Assembly: GCA_943326015.2 (NCBI GenBank)
Contig: CALPRQ020000001.1
Location: 62,001 to 126,000, forward strand
Source: Chitinophaga pinensis
GTDB taxonomy: Bacteria; Pseudomonadota; Gammaproteobacteria; Burkholderiales; Burkholderiaceae_C
Length of the DNA: 64,000 bases
Reading direction: 5' to 3'
Part shown: positions 9,537-18,834 of the stretch, one piece after another
How positions within the stretch are numbered: the first letter of the stretch is position 1
Layout: each line of letters starts with the position of its first letter
Translations under genes and position numbers: made by a program
Notes under the pieces: generated by a model
Seen by the model: only the letters and a program-made list of their open reading frames with translations
Database searches by the model: none
Told to the model about the DNA's origin: nothing

Positions 9537-10358
9537 TCAGGCCTGTGGCGGCTGGCGGCGATAGATCACGTGATAGCTCAATCCGACCAGCACGCTACCA
9601 CCCAGCAGGTTGCCGACGATGACGGGGATCCAGTTGCCGAGCATGCCAACCCAGGTGACAGCCGGCGCTGCCGGTACCGCGCCGGACTGCTGCTGCAGCC
9701 AGGCCAGCGGCATGAGGTACATGTTGGCGACGCTGTGCTCGAAGCCGGCTGCGACGAAGGTGCTGACCGGAAACACGATCGCGACCGCCTTGTCGACCAC
9801 GCTGCGCCCGGCCATCGCCATCCAGACCGCCATGCAGACCAGCAGGTTGCAGAGCACGCCGCGAAACAGGGCCTCCTGCCAGGGCAGCGCCTGCTTGGCC
9901 AGCGCGATCCGGAACACCGCCTGCCCGATCGCGCCGCCGTTGAGCTGGGCGTGACCGCTCAGATGCACGAGCAGCGCCAGCCCGGCCGCACCGGTCAGGT
10001 TGGCCAGGCAGACCACGGTCCAGTTGCGCAGCAACTCGGCCGTGCTGATCTGGCCACTGGCCCAGGCCATCGCGAGCAGGTTGTTGCCGGTGAAAAGCTC
10101 GGCGCCAGCGACCACGACCAGCAGCAGACCGAGCGAGAACACCAGGCCACCCAGCCATTGGCCGGCGGCATAACCCAGGGCGACATCGGACTTGACGATC
10201 ACGAAGCCCAATGCCCCCAGGCCGATGAAGGCGCCAGCCAGCACTCCCAGCAAGGCAAGCGGCAGCAGCGCCAGCCTGGCCTTGGCGACCCCCACGGTCT
10301 CGACCCGCTGTGCGATCTCGCGCGGCGCATAGGCATCGAAACCAAAAATCTCGGACAT
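9537..10358 (-). CDS. Formate/nitrite transporter (FNT) family channel
   Basis: A 273-residue inner-membrane protein with about six hydrophobic helices. FNT signatures are GAELFTGNN (about residue 85), a mid-protein [15 protein letters not shown] and the second-half repeat motif [16 protein letters not shown], whose His lies near the pore. Family members form pentamers that pass formate, nitrite or hydrosulfide. Specificity cannot be told, as no nitrite reductase or formate dehydrogenase gene lies nearby. It is divergent from metX, whose leader begins about 40 bases from its start. Confidence 0.92.
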   Translation of the reverse strand: MSEIFGFDAYAPREIAQRVETVGVAKARLALLPLALLGVLAGAFIGLGALGFVIVKSDVALGYAAGQWLGGLVFSLGLLLVVVAGAELFTGNNLLAMAWASGQISTAELLRNWTVVCLANLTGAAGLALLVHLSGHAQLNGGAIGQAVFRIALAKQALPWQEALFRGVLCNLLVCMAVWMAMAGRSVVDKAVAIVFPVSTFVAAGFEHSVANMYLMPLAWLQQQSGAVPAAPAVTWVGMLGNWIPVIVGNLLGGSVLVGLSYHVIYRRQPPQA

Positions 10359-10375
10359 GCAAGCCCCTCCCTTCC

Positions 10376-10404
10376 GCCAGCCCGGCAGACGATCAACTTA
10401 TACT
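10376..10404 (+). promoter_or_regulatory. Putative metX promoter
   Basis: TATACT at 10399-10404 is a good -10 hexamer. The -35 region around 10376-10381 (GCCAGC) is weak. A start of transcription near 10411 would place the riboswitch-like aptamer at the very 5' end of the RNA, as expected for such leaders. Confidence 0.45.
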
Positions 10405-10410
10405 ATGGCG

Positions 10411-10465
10411 CAGCGCCGATTTGTTTCCAGATTGCGGGCGCGTTAAAAATGCCGCTAAAGAGGGG
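10411..10465 (+). promoter_or_regulatory. SAM-II-like riboswitch aptamer upstream of metX
   Basis: The segment follows the SAM-II pattern: P1 arm GCGCC at 10413-10417, GATTT, a pyrimidine-rich loop, ATTGC, P1 return arm GGCGC at 10437-10441, then GTTAAAAATG, GCTAAA and a G-rich tail AGAGGGG. The landmarks GATTT, ATTGC, AAATG, GCTAAA and AGGGG are in the order I recall for the metX SAM-II aptamer. P1 can form five Watson-Crick pairs, and CC in the loop can pair with the G-rich tail as the pseudoknot. The position before metX fits a sensor of S-adenosylmethionine. SAM-II is known mainly from Alphaproteobacteria, so this placement in a betaproteobacterium is notable. Confidence 0.72.
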
Positions 10466-10467
10466 AC

Positions 10468-10521
10468 CCCGGTTTCGCACCCGTCTCTGCTTATCCGACG
10501 GTTTGCGGCGCCGGGTTTTTT
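10468..10521 (+). terminator. Intrinsic terminator / expression platform between aptamer and metX
   Basis: A three-tier hairpin: CCCGG (10468-10472) with CCGGG (10511-10515), CGCA (10476-10479) with TGCG (10504-10507), and CCGTC (10481-10485) with GACGG (10497-10501), with an 11-base loop. Six T residues follow at 10516-10521. It begins right after the aptamer's G-rich tail and ends before the metX ribosome-binding site, so SAM binding could favour premature termination. Confidence 0.65.
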
Positions 10522-10546
10522 GTTTCGGGACGCAGGAGTCCCTGGG

Positions 10547-11752
10547 GTGAAGCCAGTGATCGTCACGCCACAAACGATGCGATTCGACCAGCCGCTCACG
10601 CTGCAGAGCGGCGCGGTGCTGCCCAGCTACGAGCTGGTCTATGAAACCTACGGCAAGCTCAACGCCGACCGCTCCAACGCGGTGCTGATCTGCCACGCGC
10701 TCAATGCCTCGCAGCATGTGGCGGGACTGAAGGCTGATGCGAACGGCCAGGCCATCCCCCGGAGCGAAGGCTGGTGGGACAACATGATCGGGCCCGGCAA
10801 GGCGGTCGACACCAACCGGTTCTTCGTGATCGGCGTCAACAACCTGGGTTCCTGTTTCGGTTCGACCGGCCCGACCCATGTCAACCCGGCCACCGGCTAC
10901 CCCTGGGGCGCCGACTTCCCCGTAGTGACGGTGGAGGACTGGGTCAACGCACAGGCTCGCCTGGTCGAACGGCTCGGCATCACGCAGCTGACCGCCGTCA
11001 TGGGCGGCAGCCTGGGCGGCATGCAGACCTTGAGCTGGACGCTGCAATACCCGGACCAGGTACGCCATGCGGTCGTGATCGCGAGCGCGCCCAACCTCAA
11101 CGCCGAGAACATCGCCTTCAACGAGGTCGCGCGCCGCGCCATCATCACCGACCCCGACTTCCACGACGGCCATTACCTGCGCGCCGGCACCCTCCCGCGG
11201 CGCGGCCTGCGCATCGCGCGCATGATCGGCCACATCACCTACCTGAGCGACGACGTCATGAACGAGAAGTTCGGCCGTCAGCTCAAGCCGCTGGTCGATG
11301 CCGCGCGGACAGACGATACGGAAGCGGTCGAACGCCTAGCCTACCAGTACAGCACCCAGGCGATCGAGTTCCAGATCGAGAGCTACCTGCGCTACCAGGG
11401 CGACAAGTTCAGCGAATACTTCGACGCCAACACCTACCTGCTAATCACGCGCGCGCTCGATTACTTCGACCCGGCGCGGCTCTATGGCAACGGCAGCCTG
11501 AGCGCGGCGCTGGCGCGCGCACGCGCCAAGTTCCTGCTGGTCAGCTTCACGACCGACTGGCGCTTCTCGCCGGCGCGCAGCCGCGAGCTGGTCAAGTCCC
11601 TGCTCGACAACCGGCGCGACGTCAGCTATGCCGAGATCGACGCCCCGCATGGGCACGACGCCTTCCTGCTCGACGATCCGCGCTACCTGGCGGCGGTGCG
11701 GGCCTATTTCGAGCGGACCATCGCCGCCGACCTCAAGGGAGTTGCCGCATGA
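10547..11752 (+). CDS. metX: Homoserine O-acyltransferase
   Basis: Activates homoserine with an acyl group from acetyl-CoA or succinyl-CoA for methionine synthesis. It has 401 residues and an alpha/beta-hydrolase fold. The nucleophile elbow is [12 protein letters not shown], the acid is probably the Asp of FTTDWRFSP, and the catalytic His is in [12 protein letters not shown] chose the GTG at 10547 because AGGAG sits eight bases upstream and the protein then starts [17 protein letters not shown], as in relatives; the open frame continues upstream through the leader without homology. MetX proteins of proteobacteria can prefer succinyl-CoA, so the acyl donor is left open. It overlaps metW by four bases (ATGA). 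Confidence 0.95.
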   Translation: MKPVIVTPQTMRFDQPLTLQSGAVLPSYELVYETYGKLNADRSNAVLICHALNASQHVAGLKADANGQAIPRSEGWWDNMIGPGKAVDTNRFFVIGVNNLGSCFGSTGPTHVNPATGYPWGADFPVVTVEDWVNAQARLVERLGITQLTAVMGGSLGGMQTLSWTLQYPDQVRHAVVIASAPNLNAENIAFNEVARRAIITDPDFHDGHYLRAGTLPRRGLRIARMIGHITYLSDDVMNEKFGRQLKPLVDAARTDDTEAVERLAYQYSTQAIEFQIESYLRYQGDKFSEYFDANTYLLITRALDYFDPARLYGNGSLSAALARARAKFLLVSFTTDWRFSPARSRELVKSLLDNRRDVSYAEIDAPHGHDAFLLDDPRYLAAVRAYFERTIAADLKGVAA

Positions 11753-12333
11753 GCGACCCATCGATCATGGAAGGCATCGCCCGCCTGGTGCCGCAAGGTG
11801 CACGCGTGCTCGACCTCGGCTGCGGCGACGGCGCACTGATGGCCTACCTGCAGGCCGAGCGCGGCTGCAGCGGCTACGGCGTCGAGATCGACGACGCCAA
11901 GGTGCAGGCCTGCCTGCAGCGCGGCGTCAACGTGCTGCAGTTCAACCTCGACGAGGGACTGAGCATGTTCGGCGACGACAGCTTCGACGTCGTGCTGCAG
12001 ATCGACACGCTGCAGCATCTGCGCAACGCCGAGACCATGCTGCGCGAGACCGTACGCGTCGGCAAGCGCTGCATCGTCGCCTTCCCGAACTTCGCGCACT
12101 GGCCCAACCGCCTGAGCGTGCTGCGCGGCCGCATGCCGGTCACGCGCCGCCTGCCCTACCAGTGGTATGACACGCCCAACATCCGGGTCGGCACCTACGC
12201 CGATTTCGAGCTGCTGGCGCGTCGCAACGGCCTGGCCATCGAGGACAGCTTCGGCCTGCAGGACGGACGCGAGCTGCGCTGGCAGCCCAACCTGCGCGCC
12301 AGCACCGCGGTATTCAAGCTGCGCCGCGGCTGA
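11749..12333 (+). CDS. metW: Methionine biosynthesis protein MetW
   Basis: A 194-residue protein with a class I SAM-methyltransferase fold: motif [12 protein letters not shown] near residue 22, the acidic strand end GYGVEIDD, and [11 protein letters not shown]. Later come [11 protein letters not shown] and [12 protein letters not shown], which are MetW hallmarks. MetW is nearly always coupled to metX; work on related systems indicates that it assists or activates MetX rather than methylating a known substrate. The overlapping start and stop codons support production in fixed ratio with MetX. Confidence 0.94.
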   Translation: MSDPSIMEGIARLVPQGARVLDLGCGDGALMAYLQAERGCSGYGVEIDDAKVQACLQRGVNVLQFNLDEGLSMFGDDSFDVVLQIDTLQHLRNAETMLRETVRVGKRCIVAFPNFAHWPNRLSVLRGRMPVTRRLPYQWYDTPNIRVGTYADFELLARRNGLAIEDSFGLQDGRELRWQPNLRASTAVFKLRRG

Positions 12334-12432
12334 GCACGAGACAGAAACCCGGCTGCCGCTGCGGTCTTGCCCTGTGGCGCGTCCGGCTCGGCGACAATCG
12401 AAAACCGAACAAAAAACCACCAGGACCTCAGC

Positions 12433-14292
12433 ATGCCCGTCTACCGTTCCAAGACCTCCACCGCCGGCCGCAACATGGCAGGTGCGCGCTCGCTCTGGCG
12501 CGCCACCGGCATGAAGGACGAAGATTTCCAGAAACCGATCATCGCGATCGCCAACAGCTTCACCCAGTTCGTGCCCGGCCATGTGCACCTGAAGGACCTG
12601 GGCCAGCTGGTCGCGCGCGAGATTGAGGCCGCCGGCGGCGTCGCCAAGGAATTCAACACCATCGCGGTCGATGACGGCATCGCGATGGGCCATGACGGCA
12701 TGCTGTACTCGCTGCCGAGCCGCGACATCATCGCCGACTCGGTCGAGTACATGGTCAACGCGCATTGCGCCGATGCGCTGGTCTGCATCTCGAACTGCGA
12801 CAAGATCACCCCCGGCATGCTGATGGCCGCGATGCGCCTGAACATCCCGGTGGTGTTCGTCTCGGGCGGTCCGATGGAAGCCGGCAAGGTGCGCCTGGCC
12901 AATCCGACCACCCACGCCATCGAGTTCAAGAAGCTCGACCTGGTGGACGCGATGGTGATGGCCGTGGACGACAAGGTCAGCGACGCCGACCTGGCCGAGG
13001 TCGAGCGCTCGGCCTGCCCGACCTGCGGCAGCTGCTCGGGCATGTTCACCGCCAACTCGATGAACTGCCTGACCGAGGCACTCGGCCTGTCGCTGCCGGG
13101 CAACGGCACTGTGGTGGCTACCCACGCCGACCGCGAAGCACTGTTCAAACAGGCCGGCCGCACCATCGTCGAGCTGTGCCGCCGCCATTACGAGCAGGAC
13201 GACATGAGCGTGCTGCCGCGCTCGATCGGCCTCAAGGCGTTCGAGAACGCGATCACGCTCGACATCGCGATGGGCGGCTCGACCAACACCATCCTGCACC
13301 TGCTGGCAATCGCCCAGGAAGCCGAGATCGACTTCACGATGAAGGACATCGACCGCCTCTCGCGCGTCGTGCCGCAGCTGTGCAAGGTCGCACCCAACAC
13401 CAACAAGTACCACATCGAGGACGTGCACCGCGCGGGCGGCATCATGGCCATCCTGGGCGAACTCGACCGTGCCGGCAGGCTGCACACCGACGTGCCGACC
13501 ATCCACGCCAAGACCATGAAGGACGCGCTGGACCAGTGGGACATCGCGCGTCAGCCGTCCGACGCAGTCAAGACCTTCTACCTGGCCGGCCCGGCCGGCA
13601 TTCCGACCCAGGTCGCCTTCAGCCAGAACAGCCGCTGGCCCAGTCTGGACCTGGACCGCGCCGAGGGTTGCATCCGCTCGGCCGAACACGCCTTCTCCCA
13701 GGAAGGGGGGCTGGCAGTGCTGCACGGCAACATCGCGCTGGACGGCTGCGTGGTCAAGACCGCCGGCGTGGACGAGTCGATCCTGGTGTTCGAAGGCTCG
13801 GCCTTCGTGACCGAGTCGCAGGACGAGGCCGTGGCCGAGATCCTGGCCGACAACGTGAAGGCCGGCGACATCGTGATCGTGCGCTACGAAGGCCCCAAGG
13901 GCGGCCCGGGCATGCAGGAAATGCTCTATCCGACCAGCTACATCAAGTCCAAGGGCCTGGGCAAGGCCTGCGCGCTGCTGACCGATGGCCGCTTCTCGGG
14001 CGGCACCTCGGGCCTGTCGATCGGCCACTGCTCGCCCGAGGCGGCTGCCGGCGGCGCGATCGGTCTGGTGCGCAACGGCGACCGCATCCGCATCGACATC
14101 CCGAACCGCAGCATCGACGTGCTGGTTTCGGACGAGGAACTCAGCCAACGCCGTGCCGAACAGGATGCGCTGGGCTGGAAGCCGGCCAAGCCGCGTCCGC
14201 GCAAGGTCTCGGCCGCGCTCAAGGCCTACGCGATGCTGGCGACCTCGGCCGACAAGGGCGCGGTGCGCGACCTGTCGCTGCTCGGCGACTGA
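12433..14292 (+). CDS. ilvD: Dihydroxy-acid dehydratase
   Basis: An iron-sulfur enzyme that dehydrates 2,3-dihydroxy-3-methylbutanoate and the methylpentanoate analogue in valine, leucine and isoleucine synthesis. It has 619 residues. The cluster cysteines are in [10 protein letters not shown] and [20 protein letters not shown], with the third region in the N-terminal part. [23 protein letters not shown] is the C-terminal catalytic segment. The start at 12433 has AGGA eight bases upstream; the ORF reads 22 codons further back without homology. GACAAT at 12393-12398 could be its -10 element. Confidence 0.96.
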   Translation: MPVYRSKTSTAGRNMAGARSLWRATGMKDEDFQKPIIAIANSFTQFVPGHVHLKDLGQLVAREIEAAGGVAKEFNTIAVDDGIAMGHDGMLYSLPSRDIIADSVEYMVNAHCADALVCISNCDKITPGMLMAAMRLNIPVVFVSGGPMEAGKVRLANPTTHAIEFKKLDLVDAMVMAVDDKVSDADLAEVERSACPTCGSCSGMFTANSMNCLTEALGLSLPGNGTVVATHADREALFKQAGRTIVELCRRHYEQDDMSVLPRSIGLKAFENAITLDIAMGGSTNTILHLLAIAQEAEIDFTMKDIDRLSRVVPQLCKVAPNTNKYHIEDVHRAGGIMAILGELDRAGRLHTDVPTIHAKTMKDALDQWDIARQPSDAVKTFYLAGPAGIPTQVAFSQNSRWPSLDLDRAEGCIRSAEHAFSQEGGLAVLHGNIALDGCVVKTAGVDESILVFEGSAFVTESQDEAVAEILADNVKAGDIVIVRYEGPKGGPGMQEMLYPTSYIKSKGLGKACALLTDGRFSGGTSGLSIGHCSPEAAAGGAIGLVRNGDRIRIDIPNRSIDVLVSDEELSQRRAEQDALGWKPAKPRPRKVSAALKAYAMLATSADKGAVRDLSLLGD

Positions 14293-14314
14293 TCGCCCTG
14301 CCCCCGAGCGGCGT

Positions 14315-15106
14315 TCAACTGCCGGTGAAGACCGGTCGGCGCCGCTCGGCGAAGGCGCGCCGCCCCTCGGCAAAGTCGGCGCTGCGCGTGCTGGCGTGTT
14401 CGCGCTCGCGCAGCAGTGCGAGATCGTGACAGCCCGCCGCGATCTCGTTGAGCGAACGCTTGATGTTCTCGGCCGCCAGCGGGGCAAGCGACAGCACGTC
14501 CCGCACCAGCAACTGCAGTTCGGCCTCGAAAGTTTCAGGGCTCGCCAGCGCCTCCAGGCAGCCGGTCTGCCAGAGCTGATCTGCGCTGAACGGACGCGCG
14601 GTCAGGAAGGCCCGCTTGGCTGCCGCCAGGCCCAGGCGCTCGACATAGCGCAGCAACCCGCTCGGGTAGAAATGCAGGCCCAGCGCCGTGGCCGGCATGC
14701 GGAACTCCACCCCCTGCAAGGCGATCCTGAGGTCGCAGGCCAGGAACAGGTCGGTGGCGCCACCGTACAGACTGCCGTTCAAGGCACAGATCGTGACCGG
14801 ACGCAACGTGGCCAGCGCATCGGGCACCCGCTCGAAGGCGCTCGAAGCCTGCGCGTCCTGCTCGAAACCGCTGATGTCGTAACCGGCGCAGAACACGGGC
14901 CGGGGCTGGCCTTGGGTGTTGGCGCGCAGCACCAGCACGCGCACCAAAGGATCGGCATCGACCTGCGCGAAATGCGCCAGCAGGGTAGCGAGGTCGGCGT
15001 CCTCAAGCCGGTTGCGGTGTGCCGGCCGGTTCAGCGTGATCGTGGCCACGCCATCCTGGACGGACAGCAGCGGCGTGGAAGGTTCAATGTGGATCTTGTC
15101 GGTCAT
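14315..15106 (-). CDS. Enoyl-CoA hydratase/isomerase (crotonase) family protein with altered catalytic positions
   Basis: A 263-residue crotonase-fold protein. The oxyanion-hole segments are RPVFCAGYDISGFEQ (about 69-83) and ALNGSLYGGATDLFLACDLRIA (about 108-129), followed by FRMPATALGLHFYPSG. In classical hydratases two Glu residues act in the GGGCEL and QPE positions. Here the aligned residues appear to be Asp119 and Ala139, so ordinary hydration of enoyl-CoA is doubtful; an isomerase, hydrolase or lyase role is possible. The start at 15106 follows family N-termini; the ORF extends 26 codons through a terminator hairpin. It is convergent with ilvD, 22 bases apart, so no operon context helps. 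Confidence 0.8.
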   Translation of the reverse strand: MTDKIHIEPSTPLLSVQDGVATITLNRPAHRNRLEDADLATLLAHFAQVDADPLVRVLVLRANTQGQPRPVFCAGYDISGFEQDAQASSAFERVPDALATLRPVTICALNGSLYGGATDLFLACDLRIALQGVEFRMPATALGLHFYPSGLLRYVERLGLAAAKRAFLTARPFSADQLWQTGCLEALASPETFEAELQLLVRDVLSLAPLAAENIKRSLNEIAAGCHDLALLREREHASTRSADFAEGRRAFAERRRPVFTGS

Positions 15107-15169
15107 GCCAGCATTTTCACCCACGGCACTGAACGCCATCTTGCAGTGGCCCGAGTTGACGCCCGGAAA

Positions 15170-15200
15170 CAGAAAAGCCTGCATTAAGCAGGCTTTTCTG
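15170..15200. terminator. Perfect bidirectional terminator hairpin after tRNA-fMet
   Basis: CAGAAAAGCCTGC at 15170-15182 and GCAGGCTTTTCTG at 15188-15200 form an uninterrupted 13-bp stem with an ATTAA loop. The symmetric A/T flanks inside the stem give a U-tract on either strand. On the minus strand it lies 21 bases past the tRNA 3' end and is the first obvious terminator after rplQ. Confidence 0.85.
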
Positions 15201-15221
15201 ACCCAGTTGAACTGGAAATTC

Positions 15222-15298
<77 letters not shown>

Positions 15299-15322
15299 TC
15301 AAGAATTGAATTCTAGCACGAA

Positions 15323-15712
15323 TTACTCGGCTGCCGGAACTTCAGCCGAAGTTTCTGCGCGGTCGACCAGTTCGATCAGAGCCATCGGAGCGTTGTCGCC
15401 GACGCGGAAGCCCATCTTCAGGATGCGGGTGTAGCCGCCCGGACGGGTAGCCGAGCGCGGGCCCAGCTCATTGAACAGCTTGGTGACGACATCGCGGTCA
15501 CGCAGGCGGTCAAAGGCCAGACGGCGGTTGGCGACGGTATCGACCTTGGCCAGGGTGATCATGCGCTCGACGACGCGACGCAGTTCCTTGGCCTTGGGCA
15601 CGGTGGTCTTGATGGCCTCGTGCGTCAGCAGCGAGTTCATCATGTTGCGCAGCATGGCCTGGCGGTGGGCGCTGGTGCGATTGAGTTTGCGGAGTCCGCT
15701 TCCGTGACGCAT
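15323..15712 (-). CDS. rplQ: 50S ribosomal protein L17
   Basis: A 129-residue protein starting [17 protein letters not shown], the invariant L17 N-terminus, with the core GGYTRILK and an acidic Glu/Ala-rich tail. It follows rpoA by 65 bases, the usual last protein gene of the alpha operon, and is followed by tRNA-fMet. Confidence 0.98.
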   Translation of the reverse strand: MRHGSGLRKLNRTSAHRQAMLRNMMNSLLTHEAIKTTVPKAKELRRVVERMITLAKVDTVANRRLAFDRLRDRDVVTKLFNELGPRSATRPGGYTRILKMGFRVGDNAPMALIELVDRAETSAEVPAAE

Positions 15713-15777
15713 GGTAGTTTCCTTTGGATATTTACCCGCGGCCGTATCAGGTACCGCAGGGGGTCAGGGGCAAAAGA

Positions 15778-16764
15778 TCAGTGCTTTTCCAGGCCGGCGG
15801 GCGGCCAGTTTTCCAGCTTCATGCCCAGCGTCAAGCCGCGCGAAGCCAGCACTTCCTTGATTTCGTTGAGCGACTTGCGACCCAGGTTCGGAGTCTTGAG
15901 CAGCTCGTTCTCGGTGCGCTGGATCAGGTCACCGATGTAGTAGATGTTCTCGGCCTTCAGACAGTTGGCGGAACGCACGGTCAGCTCAAGCTCGTCGACC
16001 GGGCGCAGCAGCACCGGATCGAACTGCTGGGCGCCAGCGCCCTTGGCTGCGCCGGCCTCGAAGGCGTCGGCGCCTTCCAGTTGCGCGAACACGGCGAGCT
16101 GCTCGACCAGGATCTTGGCTGCGGCACGCACGGCCTCTTCCGGACCGACGGCACCGTTGGTCTCGATCTCGAGCACCAGCTTGTCGAGGTCGGTACGCTG
16201 CTCGACGCGGGCGTTCTCGACCGCGTAGCTGACGCGCTTGATCGGGGAGAAGGAAGCATCCAGCAGGATGCGGCCGATCGCGCGGGTGGCGTCATCGCCA
16301 CGGCGCACGTTGCCCGGCACATAGCCGCGGCCCTTCTCGACCTTGATCTGCATGTCGAGCTTGGCGCCAGCCGACAGCGTGGCGATATGGTGCTCGGGAT
16401 TCAGGATCTCGACGTCATGCGGAGTCTGGATGTCGGCCGCCGTGACGACGCCCGCACCGTCCTTGCGCAGGCTCAGCGTGACTTCATCGCGACCGTGCAG
16501 CTTGAACACCACGCCCTTGAGGTTGAGCAGGATGTTGACGACATCTTCCTGGACGCCGTCGATCGAGGAATACTCGTGCACCACACCCGCGATCGTCACT
16601 TCCGTCGGAGCGTGGCCCACCATCGAGGACAGCAGCACACGGCGCAGGGCATTGCCCAGCGTGTGGCCGTAGCCGCGCTCAAAGGGCTCGAGCACGACCT
16701 TGGCCTTGTTGGCCGTCAGTTGCTCGACGTTGATGTTCTTGGGTTTGAGCAGATTATTCAGCAT
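15778..16764 (-). CDS. rpoA: DNA-directed RNA polymerase alpha subunit
   Basis: 328 residues. The N-terminal assembly domain (about 1-230) has [23 protein letters not shown] linker follows, then the C-terminal domain that binds UP elements and activators (about 250-310), with [17 protein letters not shown] and [19 protein letters not shown]. The start at 16764 has AAGGAAG upstream; an 18-codon extension is spurious. It lies between rpsD and rplQ as in other alpha operons. Confidence 0.98.
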   Translation of the reverse strand: MLNNLLKPKNINVEQLTANKAKVVLEPFERGYGHTLGNALRRVLLSSMVGHAPTEVTIAGVVHEYSSIDGVQEDVVNILLNLKGVVFKLHGRDEVTLSLRKDGAGVVTAADIQTPHDVEILNPEHHIATLSAGAKLDMQIKVEKGRGYVPGNVRRGDDATRAIGRILLDASFSPIKRVSYAVENARVEQRTDLDKLVLEIETNGAVGPEEAVRAAAKILVEQLAVFAQLEGADAFEAGAAKGAGAQQFDPVLLRPVDELELTVRSANCLKAENIYYIGDLIQRTENELLKTPNLGRKSLNEIKEVLASRGLTLGMKLENWPPAGLEKH

Positions 16765-16822
16765 TCGGACTTCCTTCAATACCCTCGGCTCGTTACGCCG
16801 ATAAGGCCGATGGAGCACAAAT

Positions 16823-16852
16823 CCCGGAAACCGCCGCTGAGCGGAATCCGGG
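16823..16852 (-). other. Stable hairpin in the rpsD-rpoA intergenic region
   Basis: CCCGGA (16823-16828) pairs with TCCGGG (16847-16852) and CCGC (16831-16834) with GCGG (16841-16844), with a symmetric two-base internal loop and a six-base apical loop. It lies in the 108-base gap between rpsD and rpoA. No strong U-tract follows on the minus strand, so an mRNA-processing or stability element is more likely than a terminator. Confidence 0.5.
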
Positions 16853-16872
16853 CACTTGGGAGATTCTCGCGA

Positions 16873-17496
16873 TTAACGCGAGTACAGTTCGACGATCAGC
16901 GATTCGTTGATGTCGGAACCGAATTCGTCGCGGTCAGGCGACTTCTTGAACACGCCTTCAGCCTTGTCGGCAGCGACTTCGACCCAGGCGGGGAAGCCGA
17001 TTTGCTTGGCGAGTTCCAGTGCCTCGATGATGCGGGCCTGCTTCTTCGACTTTTCGCGCACGGCCACGACGTCACCGGCCTTGACCGAGTACGACGGGAT
17101 GTTGACGCTCTGGCCGTTCACCTGGATCGCCTTGTGCGACACCAGTTGGCGCGCTTCGGAACGGGTGGAGGCAAAGCCCATGCGGAAGACGACGTTGTCC
17201 AGGCGGGATTCCAGCAGGGACAGCAGGGTCGCGCCGGTGTTGCCACGGCGACGGTCGGCTTCGGCGAAGTAGCGGCGGAACTGGCGCTCCAGCACGCCGT
17301 AGATGCGCTTGACCTTCTGCTTTTCACGCAGTTGCAGGCCGAAGTCGGAAGTACGCTGACCCGAGGTGCGGCCGTGCTGGCCGGGCTTGGTCTCGAACTT
17401 CGACTTGTCGCTGATCGAGCGGCGGGCGCTCTTGAGCAGCAGGTCGGTGCCTTCACGGCGGGAAAGTTTGGCCTTGGGGCCGATATAACGTGCCAC
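16873..17496 (-). CDS. rpsD: 30S ribosomal protein S4
   Basis: A primary 16S rRNA-binding protein of 207 residues, and in E. coli the repressor of its own operon. The mature N-terminus [18 protein letters not shown] begins after a GTG at 17496, with AAGGAA just upstream. The S4 domain is visible from about 97 ([34 protein letters not shown]). It is preceded by an unusually structured 167-base gap after rpsK containing a promoter and hairpins. Confidence 0.97.
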   Translation of the reverse strand: MARYIGPKAKLSRREGTDLLLKSARRSISDKSKFETKPGQHGRTSGQRTSDFGLQLREKQKVKRIYGVLERQFRRYFAEADRRRGNTGATLLSLLESRLDNVVFRMGFASTRSEARQLVSHKAIQVNGQSVNIPSYSVKAGDVVAVREKSKKQARIIEALELAKQIGFPAWVEVAADKAEGVFKKSPDRDEFGSDINESLIVELYSR

Positions 17497-17517
17497 GTTG
17501 ATTTCCTTGATTGTCTG

Positions 17518-17537
17518 CCGCAAGTTGGCACTTGCGG
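17518..17537 (-). promoter_or_regulatory. Hairpin just upstream of the rpsD start
   Basis: CCGCAAG (17518-17524) and CTTGCGG (17531-17537) form a perfect 7-bp stem with a six-base loop, about 20 bases before the GTG start codon of rpsD. Its location suggests a possible site for translational control, but the S4-binding pseudoknot known from E. coli lies elsewhere (before rpsM), so this is inference. Confidence 0.4.
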
Positions 17538-17585
17538 GAGCCGCCCGATGCGTCAGGCTTCGGCGGCGGTGGTCTTAACGACAAA

Positions 17586-17612
17586 CACCACCGCAGCTGC
17601 ACTGCGGTGGTG
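17586..17612 (-). terminator. Intra-operon terminator-like hairpin between rpsK and rpsD
   Basis: CACCACCGCAG (17586-17596) and CTGCGGTGGTG (17602-17612) form a perfect 11-bp stem with a five-base loop. On the minus strand it is followed by TTTGTCGTT, a moderate U-tract. It could attenuate read-through from rpsK into rpsD-rpoA-rplQ. Confidence 0.55.
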
Positions 17613-17631
17613 ACCAAAACAAAAGCCTTGG

Positions 17632-17659
17632 ATTATAGCGGTTTCGCGCTGATCGGCAA
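17632..17659 (-). promoter_or_regulatory. Internal sigma-70 promoter before rpsD
   Basis: On the minus strand TTGCCG (17659-17654), a 16-base spacer and a consensus TATAAT (17637-17632) lie just past the rpsK stop codon. Transcription would begin near 17625 and run through the hairpin at 17586-17612 before reaching rpsD. This allows rpsD-rpoA-rplQ-tRNA to be expressed separately from the rest of the ribosomal cluster. Confidence 0.6.
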
Positions 17660-17663
17660 GCGA

Positions 17664-18065
17664 TCAGATGCGACGACGCTTTTGCGGACGGCAGCCGTTG
17701 TGCGGCACCGGGGTCACGTCAGAGATCGAGTTGATCTTGATGCCCAGGGCGCCCAGGGCACGCACCGAGGATTCGCGGCCAGGACCGGGACCCTTGATTT
17801 CGACATCCAGGTTCTTGATGCCCTGCTCGACGGCAGCGCGACCGGCCACCTCGGAAGCCACCTGAGCAGCGAAGGGAGTCGACTTGCGCGAACCCTTGAA
17901 GCCCTGACCACCCGACGAAGCCCAGGACAGAGCGTTGCCCTGACGGTCGGTGATGGTGATGATGGTGTTGTTGAACGAGGCGTGGACGTGCGCGATACCG
18001 TCGGCAATGTTCTTGCGAACCTTCTTACGAACGCGGGCGGCGGCGCTGGATTGTTGCTTAGCCAT
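17664..18065 (-). CDS. rpsK: 30S ribosomal protein S11
   Basis: 133 residues, with [43 protein letters not shown] and the C-terminal [15 protein letters not shown], invariant features of S11 on the 30S platform. It follows rpsM by 19 bases. Confidence 0.98.
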   Translation of the reverse strand: MAKQQSSAAARVRKKVRKNIADGIAHVHASFNNTIITITDRQGNALSWASSGGQGFKGSRKSTPFAAQVASEVAGRAAVEQGIKNLDVEIKGPGPGRESSVRALGALGIKINSISDVTPVPHNGCRPQKRRRI

Positions 18066-18084
18066 GGTGATCCTTCAATCCGGT

Positions 18085-18450
18085 TTATTTCTTCAGCGAC
18101 TGGGCTGCCTTGCGCGGGCCCTTGCGGGTACGAGCATTGGTCTTGGTGCGCTGACCGCGGACCGGCAGGCCGCGGCGATGACGGAAACCGCGGTAGCACC
18201 CGATGTCCATCAAACGCTTGATGTTCATCGTGGTTTCGCGGCGCAGGTCGCCTTCGATCGTGTAGGAGTTGACCACGTCGCGAACTTTTTCCAGTTCGGC
18301 GTCGGACAGATCCTTGATCTTCTTGTTGAACTCGATGCCACAAGCTTCGCAGATCTGGCGCGCACGGGTGCGGCCGATACCGAAGATGGAAGTCAGGCCG
18401 ATCTCGGCGTGCTTGTGAGGCGGAATGTTGATACCAGCAATACGTGCCAT
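18085..18450 (-). CDS. rpsM: 30S ribosomal protein S13
   Basis: 121 residues, starting [20 protein letters not shown]. It has the helix-two-turn-helix region [15 protein letters not shown] and the basic tail [18 protein letters not shown] that reaches toward P-site tRNA. It opens the alpha-operon segment after rpmJ. Confidence 0.98.
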   Translation of the reverse strand: MARIAGINIPPHKHAEIGLTSIFGIGRTRARQICEACGIEFNKKIKDLSDAELEKVRDVVNSYTIEGDLRRETTMNIKRLMDIGCYRGFRHRRGLPVRGQRTKTNARTRKGPRKAAQSLKK

Positions 18451-18468
18451 GGTGGTCCCTTAAACCTA

Positions 18469-18582
18469 TCAGCCTTGACGCTGCTTGTGTCGCGGGTCGG
18501 TGCAGATAACGCGCACGACGCCATGGCGACGGATGATCTTACAGTTGCGGCACATTTTCTTGACCGAAGCCGAAACTCTCAT
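18469..18582 (-). CDS. rpmJ: 50S ribosomal protein L36
   Basis: A 37-residue protein read as [20 protein letters not shown]... ending HKQRQG. It carries the zinc-ribbon residues Cys11, Cys14, Cys27 and His32 in the CxxC...C...H pattern, so it is the zinc-binding form of L36. It lies between infA and rpsM, its usual place. Confidence 0.97.
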   Translation of the reverse strand: MRVSASVKKMCRNCKIIRRHGVVRVICTDPRHKQRQG

Positions 18583-18612
18583 GTCATTCTCCTGAAGAAA
18601 TCTCAAAACTCT

Positions 18613-18831
18613 TTACTTGGCGCGGAACACGATCCGGGCACGCGAGAGGTCATAGGGCGTCAATTCGACCTTGACCTTGTCACCAGGCAGGATGCGGATG
18701 TAGTGCATGCGCATCTTGCCCGAAATGTGGCCCAAGACCACGTGCCCGTTTTCCAGCTTTACCCGGAACGTGGCGTTGGGGAGGTTTTCTACCACCTCGC
18801 CCTGCATCTCGATCACATCGTCCTTGGCCAT
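18613..18831 (-). CDS. infA: Translation initiation factor IF-1
   Basis: A 72-residue OB-fold protein starting [22 protein letters not shown], with [20 protein letters not shown] and the C-terminal [12 protein letters not shown]. It occupies the A site during initiation. It starts three bases past the secY stop codon, so the two are likely coupled. Confidence 0.98.
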   Translation of the reverse strand: MAKDDVIEMQGEVVENLPNATFRVKLENGHVVLGHISGKMRMHYIRILPGDKVKVELTPYDLSRARIVFRAK

Positions 18832-18834
18832 TTG

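Noticed and set aside
11704..14487. A 927-codon open frame on the minus strand across metW and ilvD
   Set aside because: It is antisense to two well-conserved genes. Its composition (runs of R, H, A, G, Q, V) is the usual shadow of GC-rich codon bias, and no family motif is visible.
15106..15184. Longer crotonase start at 15184
   Set aside because: The added 26 residues would be translated through the perfect terminator hairpin and have no similarity to family N-termini.
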